Of a DNA stretch of 64,000 nucleotides, positions 41,541 through 50,053 are shown piece after piece. The stretch is taken from the NCBI GenBank assembly GCA_900544115.1, contig UQTW01000005.1, positions 1 to 64,000 of the forward strand, written 5' to 3'. Within the stretch, counting starts at the first letter, position 1, and each line of letters starts with the position of its first letter. A model generated the notes under the pieces. The model ran no database searches and was not told the origin of the DNA. It was given only the letters and a program-made list of their open reading frames with translations. This DNA comes from an uncultured Collinsella sp. (GTDB lineage Bacteria; Actinomycetota; Coriobacteriia; Coriobacteriales; Coriobacteriaceae). Made by a program: the position numbers and the translations under genes.

Positions 41541-42563
41541 ATGGCGCAGATGAGGATTAAGGACATTGCCGCCGAGGCGGGCGTGAGCCCGGCCACGGTC
41601 TCGCGCTATCTCAATAACCGCCCCGGGCAGATGACCGAGGAGACCCGCGCCCGCATCGCGGCGGTTATCGAGCGCACCGGCTATCGCCCACGTGCCGCCG
41701 CACGCAATCTGCGCAGCTCGCGCGCCAACCTCATCGGCGTAATCTTGGCCGACATCGCCAACCCGTTCTCCAGCGCCATGCTCGAAGGGCTTTCCGCCAG
41801 CGCCGCCGCGCGCGGCTGCTCGCTCATGACGGCCATTAGCGGCAACGACCCCGCCAAGGAAGCGGAGTCGCTCACCAGACTTATCGATGCCGGCGTGGAC
41901 GGCCTGGTCGTCAACACCTGCGGAGGCAATGACGAGGCGATCGCCGCGGCAGCGGGACGCCTACCCGTTGTGCTGCTCGACCGCGATGTTGCCGATGGCG
42001 GCATCGATCTGGTGACATCTAACAACCGTGAGCTGGTCGCCGGCCTGGTAGACGCCTTGGCTGCTGCGGGCAGCGAGCGTCTGTGCCTGCTTACCGAGGC
42101 AAGCGATGACAGCCCCGTGCGTCGTGAGCGCGCTGAGGCGTTTGCCGACGAGCTCTCGCGCCGCGGCCTGGCCGGCGAGGTCGTCACCTTGGCGGACGGT
42201 GGTGCCGAGGGTGTCAGTCGCCTGGACGAGACCATCCGCGGCTATGCGGGTAAAAAGCTCGGCCTCATTGCCGTCAACGGCCTGGTCTTCCTGCGCCTGA
42301 CCGAGGCACTGGCGCAGCTGGGTCCCTCGCTGCCGGCGGGCCTTAAGATCGCAACGTTTGACGATTACCCCTGGAACCACGTGCTCTTTGGCGGTGTGAC
42401 CACGGCCGCGCAAGACACCCACACCATCGCCGAGCGCGTAATCGAGCGTCTGTCCGAGCGCATCGACGTCGTTACCACTACGGTGGGCGACGCCGCAAAG
42501 CTCGCCCCCAAGCGCATCGAGATCCCCGGTCACATCGAACACCGCGCTTCGACCTCGCGCTAG
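41541..42563 (+). CDS. LacI-family regulator (KdgR-like)
   Basis: A 340-residue LacI/GalR repressor: HTH IKDIAAEAGVSPATVSRYLNN (about 5-25), hinge, then a type I periplasmic-binding fold. The C-terminal region (FDDYPWNHVLFGGVTTAAQD, then LAPKRIEIPGHIEHR) resembles the KdgR-type repressors of hexuronate metabolism, but that is a weak resemblance. I chose the ATG at 41541; the frame runs back to 41493 without a ribosome site, and an ATG at 41550 is also possible. No sugar gene is adjacent. Confidence 0.8.
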   Translation: MAQMRIKDIAAEAGVSPATVSRYLNNRPGQMTEETRARIAAVIERTGYRPRAAARNLRSSRANLIGVILADIANPFSSAMLEGLSASAAARGCSLMTAISGNDPAKEAESLTRLIDAGVDGLVVNTCGGNDEAIAAAAGRLPVVLLDRDVADGGIDLVTSNNRELVAGLVDALAAAGSERLCLLTEASDDSPVRRERAEAFADELSRRGLAGEVVTLADGGAEGVSRLDETIRGYAGKKLGLIAVNGLVFLRLTEALAQLGPSLPAGLKIATFDDYPWNHVLFGGVTTAAQDTHTIAERVIERLSERIDVVTTTVGDAAKLAPKRIEIPGHIEHRASTSR

Positions 42564-42572
42564 TCTGTGTGA

Positions 42573-42600
42573 TATTATATAGACAATGTCATACAGGAGG
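42573..42600 (+). promoter_or_regulatory. Promoter and RBS of the toxin-antitoxin operon
   Basis: TATTAT (42573-42578) is a candidate -10. CAGGAGG (42594-42600) is a strong ribosome site before ATG 42606. The sequence between is AT-rich in contrast with its surroundings, as usual for autoregulated TA promoters. Confidence 0.5.
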
Positions 42601-42605
42601 TATCC

Positions 42606-43100
42606 ATGGCTGCGTCTGTGCTGAGTGTTCGAGTGGACTCGTCAATTAAAGATTCATTTGCCGAGCTGTGCGAAGAACTCGGCATGACTTCGTCCGTTGC
42701 GGTCAATATGTTCATGAGGCAGATGTTGCGCGAGCGCTCGCTGCCGTTTGTGCCTTCACTCGGTAAAAGCTCTGCGAGCGAAAGCGCCGCAGCGGGCATT
42801 TTGGATACCGCTCAGATTGAGTCCGCCGTCCGCGAGGCAGCCAGCCCGATTCCCGCCATCAAAACCGTGATCCTATTTGGATCGTATGCCCGTGGCGAGG
42901 CGCGTGCAGATAGTGATATCGACTTGCGCCTCGAAGTCGATCGCGAGCAGGGCTTTGGTCTTTTTGCGTTGTCGGCGTTTGGCGAGGCAGTGCGCAAGGA
43001 AACCGGAAGGCAGGTGGACCTTGTCTCGAGCGATTATCTTGATGACGATCTTGCCGCGGTAATCGAGCGCGAAGGAGTGATCCTTTATGATCGCGCGTAA
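42606..43100 (+). CDS. RelB/DinJ - MNT nucleotidyltransferase fusion antitoxin
   Basis: A 164-residue two-part protein. Residues 1-52 read like a RelB/DinJ ribbon-helix-helix antitoxin (SVRVDSSIKDSFAELCEELGMTSSVAVNMFMRQML). Residues about 72-164 are a minimal nucleotidyltransferase of the MntA type. GSX10DXD is intact at G92, S93, D104, D106, and a third Asp is in RQVDLVSS (138). MNT proteins of HEPN/MNT systems AMPylate and silence the HepT toxin. The RHH head would add operator DNA binding. The HepT gene overlaps the last 14 nt. The fusion is unusual to me. Confidence 0.85.
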   Translation: MAASVLSVRVDSSIKDSFAELCEELGMTSSVAVNMFMRQMLRERSLPFVPSLGKSSASESAAAGILDTAQIESAVREAASPIPAIKTVILFGSYARGEARADSDIDLRLEVDREQGFGLFALSAFGEAVRKETGRQVDLVSSDYLDDDLAAVIEREGVILYDRA

Positions 43101-43458
43101 GTCAGACGGCCTCCGCGCCCAAGAGGTCTTGGAGGCCATCGCTGAAACGAACGAGCGCATCAAGGCTTTTGATATCACCGAGGACCAGTTTCTGCATGCG
43201 AATGACGTGCGGACGAGGGCGTTGGCGGACTCCCTTTTGATGTGCGCGCTTAGGGTGACGGAAGAAGCGGGCAAGTTGTCGGAACGCTCGCAGCGGCTTC
43301 ATCCCGAAATTGAGTGGCGTGGAATTATCGGCATGAGAAATTACCTCGCGCATGATTACGGCAATGTCGACCGATCGGTTGTTTGGGATGCGGTGACGAT
43401 GGAGTTTCCGGCGCTGGAACGAGCGTGTAGGCAAATTGTTTCCGAATCCGAGCGATAA
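43087..43458 (+). CDS. HepT-like HEPN toxin ribonuclease
   Basis: A 123-residue all-helical HEPN (DUF86) protein. The catalytic RX4HXY motif is intact: R84, H89, Y91 in MRNYLAHDYGNVD. Known HepT toxins cleave RNA (for example the tRNA 3' end) and are neutralised by tri-AMPylation of the motif tyrosine by the MNT partner. The ATG overlaps the antitoxin gene by 14 nt, so the two are translationally coupled, with antitoxin first. No terminator is obvious after it. Confidence 0.88.
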   Translation: MIARKSDGLRAQEVLEAIAETNERIKAFDITEDQFLHANDVRTRALADSLLMCALRVTEEAGKLSERSQRLHPEIEWRGIIGMRNYLAHDYGNVDRSVVWDAVTMEFPALERACRQIVSESER

Positions 43459-43591
43459 TCACTTGTCATACCAGCCTGTTCACACACGTTTTTTGAGCGC
43501 TTGATACGCTTTAACCCTGCGGAAACATTTTTCTGCGATAGTATCTGCGATATAGACCAGTCGAAACCCGCCCGAAAGAAAGGGGAGCGAC

Positions 43592-44929
43592 ATGAACCAG
43601 CAGAACATCGATTACGTACTCCGCTCCGTAGAGCAGCGTGATATCCGCTTTGTGCGTCTGTGGTTTGTCGACATTCTCGGCCGCCTCAAAAACTTTGCTA
43701 TTAGCCCCGAGGACCTCGAGGTCGCATTTGAGGAGGGCATTGGCTTTGACGGCTCGGCCATCGAGGGCTTTGCCACGCCCGAGGAAGCCGATATGCTGGC
43801 GTTCCCCGATGCCTCGACCTTCCAGATTCTGCCGTGGCGCCCGAGCCACAACGGCGTCGCCCGCGTGTTCTGCGACGTGTGCACTCCCGATCGCAAGCCG
43901 TTTGCCGGCGACCCGCGCGATGCCCTGCGCCGCATGTTCCGCAAGGCCGAGAAGGCTGGCTATCTGCTCAACGTGGGCGCTGAGCTGGAGTATTACTACT
44001 TCCCCGACGAGCACACGCCCGAGCCGCTCGACAACGTGGGCTACTTCGATCTTTCGGTGAGCGATGCCGCTCGCGACCTGCGTCGTAACACGGTCCTCAC
44101 GCTCGAGAAGATGTCCGTGCCCGTGGAGTACACCTTCCACGCCGCCGGTCGCTCACAGCACGGCATGAGCCTGCGCCACGCCGAGGCCCTGAGCATGTCC
44201 GACGCCATTACCACGGCCAAGCTCATCATTAAGCAGCAGGCTTACGAGAGCGGCTGCCACGCCTCCTTTATGCCCAAGCCGCTGGCGGGCGAGGACGGCA
44301 GCGCCATGTTTTTGCATCAGTCGCTGTTCGACCATGACGGCAACAACGTCTTTTGGGGCGAGGGCGACGAGAAGTACCATCTCTCCGACGTCGCCAAGCA
44401 CTATATGGCCGGTATCTTGGCGCACGCGCGCGAGATTAGCGCCATCACCAACCCCACGGTCAATTCGTACAAGCGCATCACCACGGGCGGCGACTCCGTG
44501 CCGCAGTACGCCACGTGGGGCCTGCGCAACCGCGCAAGCATGATCCGCATCCCGGTCTACAAGCCCGGCAAGCAGCTTTCCACACGCATTGAGCTTCGCA
44601 GCCCCGATCCCATGGCTAACCCGTATCTGGTCAACGCCGTCACGCTGGCGGCTGGTCTCGACGGCATCGAGCGCAAGCTGGAGCTCCCGCCCGAGGCAAC
44701 GGCCGAGACGCTCAAGCTCACCGGCCGTCAGATGCTCGAGGCCGGTTACGCGCCGCTGCCGCGCTCGCTCAAAGAGGCGCTCGACGTGTTTGAGGACTCG
44801 CAGTTTATGAAGGATGCCCTCGGCGAGCACATCCATAGCTTCTTCCTCAAAAAGAAGCGCGACGAGTGGCATAAGTTTGAGTCCACGATCACCGAATGGG
44901 AGATCAAGCACTACCTGGCGAACTCCTAA
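43592..44929 (+). CDS. Glutamine synthetase homologue (type I fold) with altered metal ligands
   Basis: A 445-residue GSI-family protein. Fold markers are clear: FDGSAIEGF (52-60), GAELEYYYF (129-137), FMPKPLAGEDGS (226-237), NPTVNSYKR (287-295), RIP (319-321) and STRIELRSPDPMANPYL (330-346). Aligned to Bacillus subtilis GS, several catalytic residues are missing. The HHEVAPGQHEID stretch reads HAAGRSQHGMS, so two metal Glu become A184 and G191; the GSGMH His is F240; and the Glu-flap GYEAP reads GGDSVP. E131, E133 and E334 remain. It may be inactive as GS, or use another substrate. The glnR gene follows after 50 nt. GAAAGGGGAG precedes the ATG. Confidence 0.85.
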   Translation: MNQQNIDYVLRSVEQRDIRFVRLWFVDILGRLKNFAISPEDLEVAFEEGIGFDGSAIEGFATPEEADMLAFPDASTFQILPWRPSHNGVARVFCDVCTPDRKPFAGDPRDALRRMFRKAEKAGYLLNVGAELEYYYFPDEHTPEPLDNVGYFDLSVSDAARDLRRNTVLTLEKMSVPVEYTFHAAGRSQHGMSLRHAEALSMSDAITTAKLIIKQQAYESGCHASFMPKPLAGEDGSAMFLHQSLFDHDGNNVFWGEGDEKYHLSDVAKHYMAGILAHAREISAITNPTVNSYKRITTGGDSVPQYATWGLRNRASMIRIPVYKPGKQLSTRIELRSPDPMANPYLVNAVTLAAGLDGIERKLELPPEATAETLKLTGRQMLEAGYAPLPRSLKEALDVFEDSQFMKDALGEHIHSFFLKKKRDEWHKFESTITEWEIKHYLANS

Positions 44930-44979
44930 TCGCGCTGGCTTGTCCCAGTACGATTGAGCTCATTTCTTTGGAGGCCGAT

Positions 44980-45642
44980 ATGTCCGAAAAGAGTGCCCTG
45001 TTCATGGCGCGCACGACGCGCTTCCACGAGTTTGCCCGCAGCTTGACGACCACCCTGGGTGTCGAGGTGAGTCTGGCCACCCCCGATTCGCCAACTGCGG
45101 CGCACGACTTTGACCTGCTGATCCTCGATTCCGATGGCATCCGCAGCGACCGCATCGATCAGATTGCCAAGTGGCTCGACGATCGCGGCGGTGTTCCCAT
45201 GCTGGTGATCGTCGACGACGAGGCGCTCGGCACCCTGCGCCTGCCGAATCATGCGCATGCCGACTTTGTATGTCCCACGGCGACGCCCAACGAGCTCAAG
45301 GCTCGTGCACAGCGTCTGATGGGCGAGGAGGAGCCCGTCGCCTCCGATGATGTGCTCAACATCGATAACCTTGAGATCAACCTGGCCACCTACCAGGTGA
45401 CACTCGATAGCGAGCCCATTGACCTGACGCTGATGGAGTACTCGCTGCTGAGTTTTTTGGCGACGCATCCCAACCGCGCCTACAGCCGCGAGGTACTGCT
45501 GCACCGCGTGTGGGGCTTTGAGTACTGCGGCGGTACGCGCACCGTCGACGTGCATATCCGACGCATCCGCTCCAAGGTGGGCCCGCAGATCGCGGCGCAC
45601 ATCACCACCGTCCGCGGCGTGGGCTATCTGTTTAAGGACTAG
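44980..45642 (+). CDS. glnR: GlnR-like orphan OmpR-type nitrogen regulator
   Basis: A 220-residue regulator with a degenerate receiver (no N-terminal acidic pair and no conserved Lys; one Asp remains in LLILDSDG) and a well-kept winged-helix domain: LTLMEYSLLSFLATHPNRAYSREVLL, RVWGFEYCGGTRTVDVHIRRIRSK-type sequence, and TVRGVGYLF. This matches actinobacterial GlnR, the global nitrogen regulator that works without phosphorylation. The ATG at 44980 has TTTGGAGG seven bases upstream. It follows the glutamine synthetase homologue by 50 nt with no terminator, so they form an operon. The symbol is by similarity and context. Confidence 0.8.
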   Translation: MSEKSALFMARTTRFHEFARSLTTTLGVEVSLATPDSPTAAHDFDLLILDSDGIRSDRIDQIAKWLDDRGGVPMLVIVDDEALGTLRLPNHAHADFVCPTATPNELKARAQRLMGEEEPVASDDVLNIDNLEINLATYQVTLDSEPIDLTLMEYSLLSFLATHPNRAYSREVLLHRVWGFEYCGGTRTVDVHIRRIRSKVGPQIAAHITTVRGVGYLFKD

Positions 45643-45646
45643 ATTT

Positions 45647-45683
45647 CCACCACAAAGGGGACAGGCACCTTTGTGATGGTTTT
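45647..45683 (+). terminator. Terminator / dispersed hairpin after glnR
   Basis: CCACCACAAAGG pairs with CCTTTGTGATGG around GGACAGGCA, then TTTT. Related hairpins occur at 60074-60114 and, as a half copy, at 59362-59400. Confidence 0.8.
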
Positions 45684-45850
45684 GACGCAGATGCGGGTTC
45701 CTCTCGAATCTGCAACAGAACTTAAGCCTTCCTAAAAGATTGCGTTCTCATACACTTGCGCCCGCATATTGGGGTACAACTCAACGTGAACAACGATGGC
45801 CCGCCACGTGTTTGGCGGGCCTTTGGTTATTTGACGAAAGGATCGCAGCC

Positions 45851-47311
45851 ATGAGCGAGAACGATTCCCAGCGTCCCCAGGATGCGGGCAACGCCGGCGA
45901 GACCCAGCAGCAGCCGCGTGTGCAGGTGGAGTCGACGCCTGCCGACAGCAACATTCCCTACGTGCAGGCATACGACACGCAGACCGGCAAGCCGCTGGGC
46001 AGCCAGCAGGTTGTAAACAAGCACACAGTGGTCAAGACCAAGACCAAAAAGCTGCCGATCTTTATTACGGCGCTTGCCGGCTGCGCCTGCGGTGCCCTGC
46101 TGGTCATCGCACTCATCATGAGCGGCACGCTCAACATTGGCGGCGGAAAGAATGCCGTGACGGCGGGTGCTTCGGGTTCATCGACGCAAAAGATTACGAT
46201 TGATTCCGAGGACACCACGCTGGCCGAGGCCGTTTCTGCCAAGGCGTTGCCCTCCGTGGTTTCCATTACCGCCACTTCGAGCGGTGGCCAGAATGGCTCG
46301 CTTTCGCAGTCTGCCGACGAGTCGGACAACTCGGGCAGCGTCGGTTCGGGCGTGGTGCTCGATACCGAGGGCCACATCCTCACCAACAACCACGTGGTCG
46401 ATGGCTACGACCAGTACGTGGTGACCATGGACGACGGCACTACCTACGAGGCCGAGTTCGTGGGCAACGATGCTTCGAGCGACCTGGCCGTCATCAAGCT
46501 CAAGGACGCCGACGCCTCTAAGCTCACGCCGATCGAGATCGGCGACTCCTCCAAGCTCAACGTGGGCGAGTGGGTCATGGCGATCGGTTCGCCGTTTGGC
46601 AACGAGCAGTCTGTCTCCACGGGCATTGTGTCGGCGCTGTATCGCTCCACGGCCATGAGCTCTACCAACGGTAACACCATCTATGCCAACATGATCCAGA
46701 CCGATGCCGCCATCAACCCGGGCAACTCCGGCGGCGCGCTCGTTAACGACAACGGCGAGCTGGTGGGCATCAACTCGCTCATCGAGAGCTACTCGGGCTC
46801 CAGCTCGGGCGTGGGCTTTGCCATTCCCGTTAACTACGCCAAGAACATTGCCGACCAGATCATCGGCGGTAAGACACCGGTGCACCCGTACCTGGGAGCC
46901 ACGCTTTCGAGCGTCAACGCGCTCAACGCCCGCACCAACAAGCTGAGCACCGATAGCGGCGCGTACGTGGCGAGCGTCGTCGAGGATGGTCCCGCCGCCA
47001 AGGCCGGCATCCAGGAGGGCGATGTCATTACCAAGCTGGGCGACGATGAGATTTCGAGCGCCGACGGCCTGATCATCGCGCTGCGCAGCCACGAGGTGGG
47101 CGAGAAGGTCGAGATCACGCTCATGCGCGGCAAGGAAGAGAAGAAGGTCACGGTTGAGCTGGGCTCCGACGAGGAGCTGCAGAACCAGCAGCAGAACGAC
47201 AGCGCGACCGATACCGGCAACGGCGGTATTACCGACGAGCAGCTGCGCCAGTATCTGGAGGAGCTGCTTGGCCAGCAGGGCCAGGGTCAGGGCAACGGCC
47301 AGGGTTTCTAA
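45851..47311 (+). CDS. HtrA/DegP-like membrane-anchored serine protease with PDZ domain
   Basis: A 486-residue S1C protease. A cytosolic N-terminus (about 1-65, polar), one membrane helix (about 68-92) and then a trypsin-like domain outside the membrane, with the His in LTNNHVVDGYD, the Asp in SSDLAVIKL and the Ser in NPGNSGGALVN. A PDZ domain (about 355-445) is followed by a Gln/Gly-rich tail. It would degrade misfolded envelope proteins. GAAAGGA precedes the ATG at 45851; a start 111 nt further upstream is not supported. A strong terminator follows. Confidence 0.92.
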   Translation: MSENDSQRPQDAGNAGETQQQPRVQVESTPADSNIPYVQAYDTQTGKPLGSQQVVNKHTVVKTKTKKLPIFITALAGCACGALLVIALIMSGTLNIGGGKNAVTAGASGSSTQKITIDSEDTTLAEAVSAKALPSVVSITATSSGGQNGSLSQSADESDNSGSVGSGVVLDTEGHILTNNHVVDGYDQYVVTMDDGTTYEAEFVGNDASSDLAVIKLKDADASKLTPIEIGDSSKLNVGEWVMAIGSPFGNEQSVSTGIVSALYRSTAMSSTNGNTIYANMIQTDAAINPGNSGGALVNDNGELVGINSLIESYSGSSSGVGFAIPVNYAKNIADQIIGGKTPVHPYLGATLSSVNALNARTNKLSTDSGAYVASVVEDGPAAKAGIQEGDVITKLGDDEISSADGLIIALRSHEVGEKVEITLMRGKEEKKVTVELGSDEELQNQQQNDSATDTGNGGITDEQLRQYLEELLGQQGQGQGNGQGF

Positions 47312-47337
47312 CGAGCTGTATCGCACATATCGAAGCC

Positions 47338-47376
47338 AGAGGGGCTGTTCCGCCAGCGCGGGACAGCCCCTCTTTT
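47338..47376 (+). terminator. Rho-independent terminator after htrA
   Basis: AGAGGGGCTGTTCC pairs with GGACAGCCCCTCT (one mismatch), then TTTTC. Confidence 0.9.
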
Positions 47377-47382
47377 CGCGAT

Positions 47383-47411
47383 GATCCGTTGGGGACGGAG
47401 GAAAACGGATC
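47383..47411 (+). repeat. 29-nt palindromic repeat, copy 1
   Basis: Ends GATCCGTT and AACGGATC enclose GGGGACGGAGGAA. Copy 2 at 53431-53459 is inverted, with two differences. Confidence 0.8.
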
Positions 47412-47559
47412 ATTTAGAACTGGCAAGGGCATGGTTTAATCGCGCGATCCACCCTAGTCTGGCGGCTGCCGATTCGGTGCGGTTCGAAAGGGTTATTCGG
47501 CGCCATGGTGACCGGTGGTACTCTTGTATCCGTTTGAAATCGAGCGAAGGAGTGCCGCT

Positions 47560-49788
47560 ATGGAGCAATCGAGCCTGTTTGGTGACGGCGTGGACATCGA
47601 TACCGAAACGCCCGCGAGCGCGGATGCCGCTGCACCGGCCGACGCCCATGCCCAGGCCGCCGCGCGCGCGGCCGAGCTGCGCCACGAGCTCGATTACCAC
47701 GCCTATCGCTACTACATGCTTGACGCGCCCGAGATCACGGACGCCGCCTTCGACAAAATGCTCGTTGAGCTGCAGGAGATCGAGGCGGCCTATCCCGACC
47801 TGGTGACGCCCGACAGCTATACCCAGCGCGTGGGCGGATACGTGAGCGAGCAGTTTACGCCGGTCACGCACATGGCACGCATGTATTCCATGGACGATGC
47901 CATGGATCTGGACGAACTTGATGCGTGGCTCCAGCGCACCGAGGATGCCCTCGGTGCCGGTAGCGTCACCTATACCTGCGAGCTTAAGATCGACGGCCTG
48001 GGCGTGGCCCTTACCTACCAAAACGGCACCTTCGTACGCGCCGCCACGCGCGGCGACGGCACCACGGGCGAGGATGTGTCGCTCAACGTCCGTACCATCA
48101 AGGATGTGCCCATGCACCTGTCCGAACCTGCGCTCGCCCACATGGGTGCCGACCGCGAGCGCACCATTGAGGTGCGCGGCGAGGTCTACATGCCCAAGGG
48201 CAGCTTTGTGCGTCTGAACGACGAGGCCGATGCCGAGGGCCGCGACCCCTTCGCCAACCCGCGCAACGCCGCCGCCGGCAGCCTGCGTCAAAAGGATCCC
48301 AAGGTCACGGCGCGCCGCGATCTGGCCACCTTTATCTACGCCATCGCCGATACCGACCCGCTGCACGTCCACAGCCAGCGCGAGTTCCTGGACTGGCTGC
48401 GTAGCGCTGGCTTTAGCGTCAACCCCAACGTGGCTCGTTGCGCCACGCCGTCCGAGGTCCACGAGTTCTGCGCCCAGGCGCTCGAGCACCGCGACGACCT
48501 GGATTACGACATCGACGGCGTGGTCGTAAAGGTCGACAGCTTCCAACAGCAGCTCAACCTGGGCTTTACCGCTCGCGCACCGCGTTGGGCCATCGCCTTT
48601 AAGTTCCCGCCCGAGGAAAAGCAGACCGTCCTGCGCGAGATTCGCATCCAGGTGGGTCGCACCGGCGTGCTCACGCCGGTCGCCGAGTTCGACCCGGTGA
48701 CGGTCGCCGGCTCCACCATCGCGCGCGCCACGCTGCACAACATCGACGAGATCCGCCGCAAGAACGTGCGCGAGGGCGACACCATCATCGTGCATAAGGC
48801 GGGCGACGTGATTCCCGAGGTCGTGGGCCCGGTGCTCGACAAGCGCCCGGCCGATTCGGTCGACTGGCACATGCCCGAGGTCTGCCCCGTGTGCGGTAGC
48901 CCCGTGGTTCACGAGGATGGCGAGGTTGCCTACCGCTGCGTGTCCATCGACTGCCCCGCACAGCTCAAGGAGCGTTTGCTCCACTGGGTGAGCCGCGGCT
49001 GCATGGACGTCGATGGCCTGGGCGACGAGATCGTCGACAAGATGATCGCCGCCGGGCTGATTCACGACGTCGCGGACTTCTACCAGCTCACGGTTGACGA
49101 CATCGCCGGACTGGACACGGGGCGCACCTATGCCAGCTCCAATAGCAAAAAGGGCGTCAAGAAGGGCGACCCCATTCCGGTAGGCCTCAAGACGGCCGAG
49201 AAAATCATCGCCGAGCTCAACAAGTCCAAGAGCCAGCCGCTCGGTCGCGTGCTGTTTGCCCTGGGCATCCGCCACGTGGGCAAGAGTGTGGGCGAGGTTA
49301 TTGCCGAGCGATTCCTGTCGATTGACAAGCTTATCTTGGCGAGCGAAGAGGATATCGCCGAGTGCGAGGGCATCGGTCCCAAGATTGCGGCGAGCGTCAA
49401 GCAGTTCCTGGCCGTGCCCGAAAACCTTGCCGTGCTGGAGCGCCTGCGCCAGGCGGGCCTGTCGCTCGAGGTCGACTTGGGCGCCGCGCATGCACAAGCC
49501 GCAGCCGACGCGGGCGTGGCGGGCGAGCTCGCCGATGCACAACCGCTCGCGGGTCTGACCTTCGTGCTCACCGGCACGCTCGTCAACCGCACTCGCGACG
49601 AGGCGGGCGCGGCGCTCAAGGTGCTCGGCGCCAAGGTTTCGGGCAGTGTGTCAAAGAAGACGAGCTATCTGGTCGCCGGCCCCAAAGCGGGCTCCAAGCT
49701 TACCAAGGCCGAGCAGCTGGGTGTGCCCGTGCTGGACGAGGACGCGCTCGAGCAGATCCTGGCGACTGGTGAGGTGCCGGAGGCGTAA
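47560..49788 (+). CDS. ligA: NAD-dependent DNA ligase LigA
   Basis: A 742-residue bacterial DNA ligase. It has domain Ia (YYMLDAPEITDAAFD), the adenylation domain with nucleophile Lys143 in ELKIDGLG, RGDGTTGEDV and FKFPPEEK, an OB fold, a zinc finger (CPVCGSP...CVSIDCP), helix-hairpin-helix repeats and a C-terminal BRCT domain (about 660-742). The polar leader of about 45 residues is longer than usual. The ATG at 47560 has GAAGGAG upstream; the frame extends back 45 nt without a site. A small gene overlaps the stop codon. Confidence 0.96.
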   Translation: MEQSSLFGDGVDIDTETPASADAAAPADAHAQAAARAAELRHELDYHAYRYYMLDAPEITDAAFDKMLVELQEIEAAYPDLVTPDSYTQRVGGYVSEQFTPVTHMARMYSMDDAMDLDELDAWLQRTEDALGAGSVTYTCELKIDGLGVALTYQNGTFVRAATRGDGTTGEDVSLNVRTIKDVPMHLSEPALAHMGADRERTIEVRGEVYMPKGSFVRLNDEADAEGRDPFANPRNAAAGSLRQKDPKVTARRDLATFIYAIADTDPLHVHSQREFLDWLRSAGFSVNPNVARCATPSEVHEFCAQALEHRDDLDYDIDGVVVKVDSFQQQLNLGFTARAPRWAIAFKFPPEEKQTVLREIRIQVGRTGVLTPVAEFDPVTVAGSTIARATLHNIDEIRRKNVREGDTIIVHKAGDVIPEVVGPVLDKRPADSVDWHMPEVCPVCGSPVVHEDGEVAYRCVSIDCPAQLKERLLHWVSRGCMDVDGLGDEIVDKMIAAGLIHDVADFYQLTVDDIAGLDTGRTYASSNSKKGVKKGDPIPVGLKTAEKIIAELNKSKSQPLGRVLFALGIRHVGKSVGEVIAERFLSIDKLILASEEDIAECEGIGPKIAASVKQFLAVPENLAVLERLRQAGLSLEVDLGAAHAQAAADAGVAGELADAQPLAGLTFVLTGTLVNRTRDEAGAALKVLGAKVSGSVSKKTSYLVAGPKAGSKLTKAEQLGVPVLDEDALEQILATGEVPEA

Positions 49789-49967
49789 TGGATATCGAGA
49801 ATCGCAATTGCTCGCAGGCGGAAGGGCGCGCGAGGCATTCCCAAGTGCAGGCAAAAGAGCGCTTAATGATGCGAATTTGCGTTGCCGAGCGCGAGCGCGC
49901 GGCGGGTGCATCTCGCGATGCCTTTGAGGCGTTGACCGAGTTAGAGGCGAGGCTCGGTCTAGCCTAG
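49788..49967 (+). CDS. Small protein of unknown function, coupled to ligA
   Basis: A 59-codon frame (MDIENRNCSQAEGR...VQAKERLMMRI...LTELEARLGLA) whose ATG overlaps the ligA stop as TAATG, a typical coupling signal. It is charged and predicted helical; no family is recognised. It could instead be chance, since the GC-rich context allows such frames. The position of the start and the helical, charged composition are the only support. Confidence 0.4.
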   Translation: MDIENRNCSQAEGRARHSQVQAKERLMMRICVAERERAAGASRDAFEALTELEARLGLA

Positions 49968-50049
49968 AGAGACCGGCACCGTGATCTGCGTCACGTAGGT
50001 TGCTGGGTCGTCGCTGATGATGTCGTCGATCAGGGCGATTTTGCGTCGC
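49959..50049 (-). pseudogene. Fragment resembling the tail of a GyrI-like effector-binding domain
   Basis: A start-less open stretch on the - strand reads RKIALIDDIISDDPATYVTQ then ITVPVSLG and stops. This ending resembles that of GyrI-like effector-binding domains in MerR/AraC regulators, often found by drug exporters. It lies just after the MATE gene stop. It may be the relic of the exporter's regulator. By-eye call. Confidence 0.3.
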
Positions 50050-50053
50050 CTCG

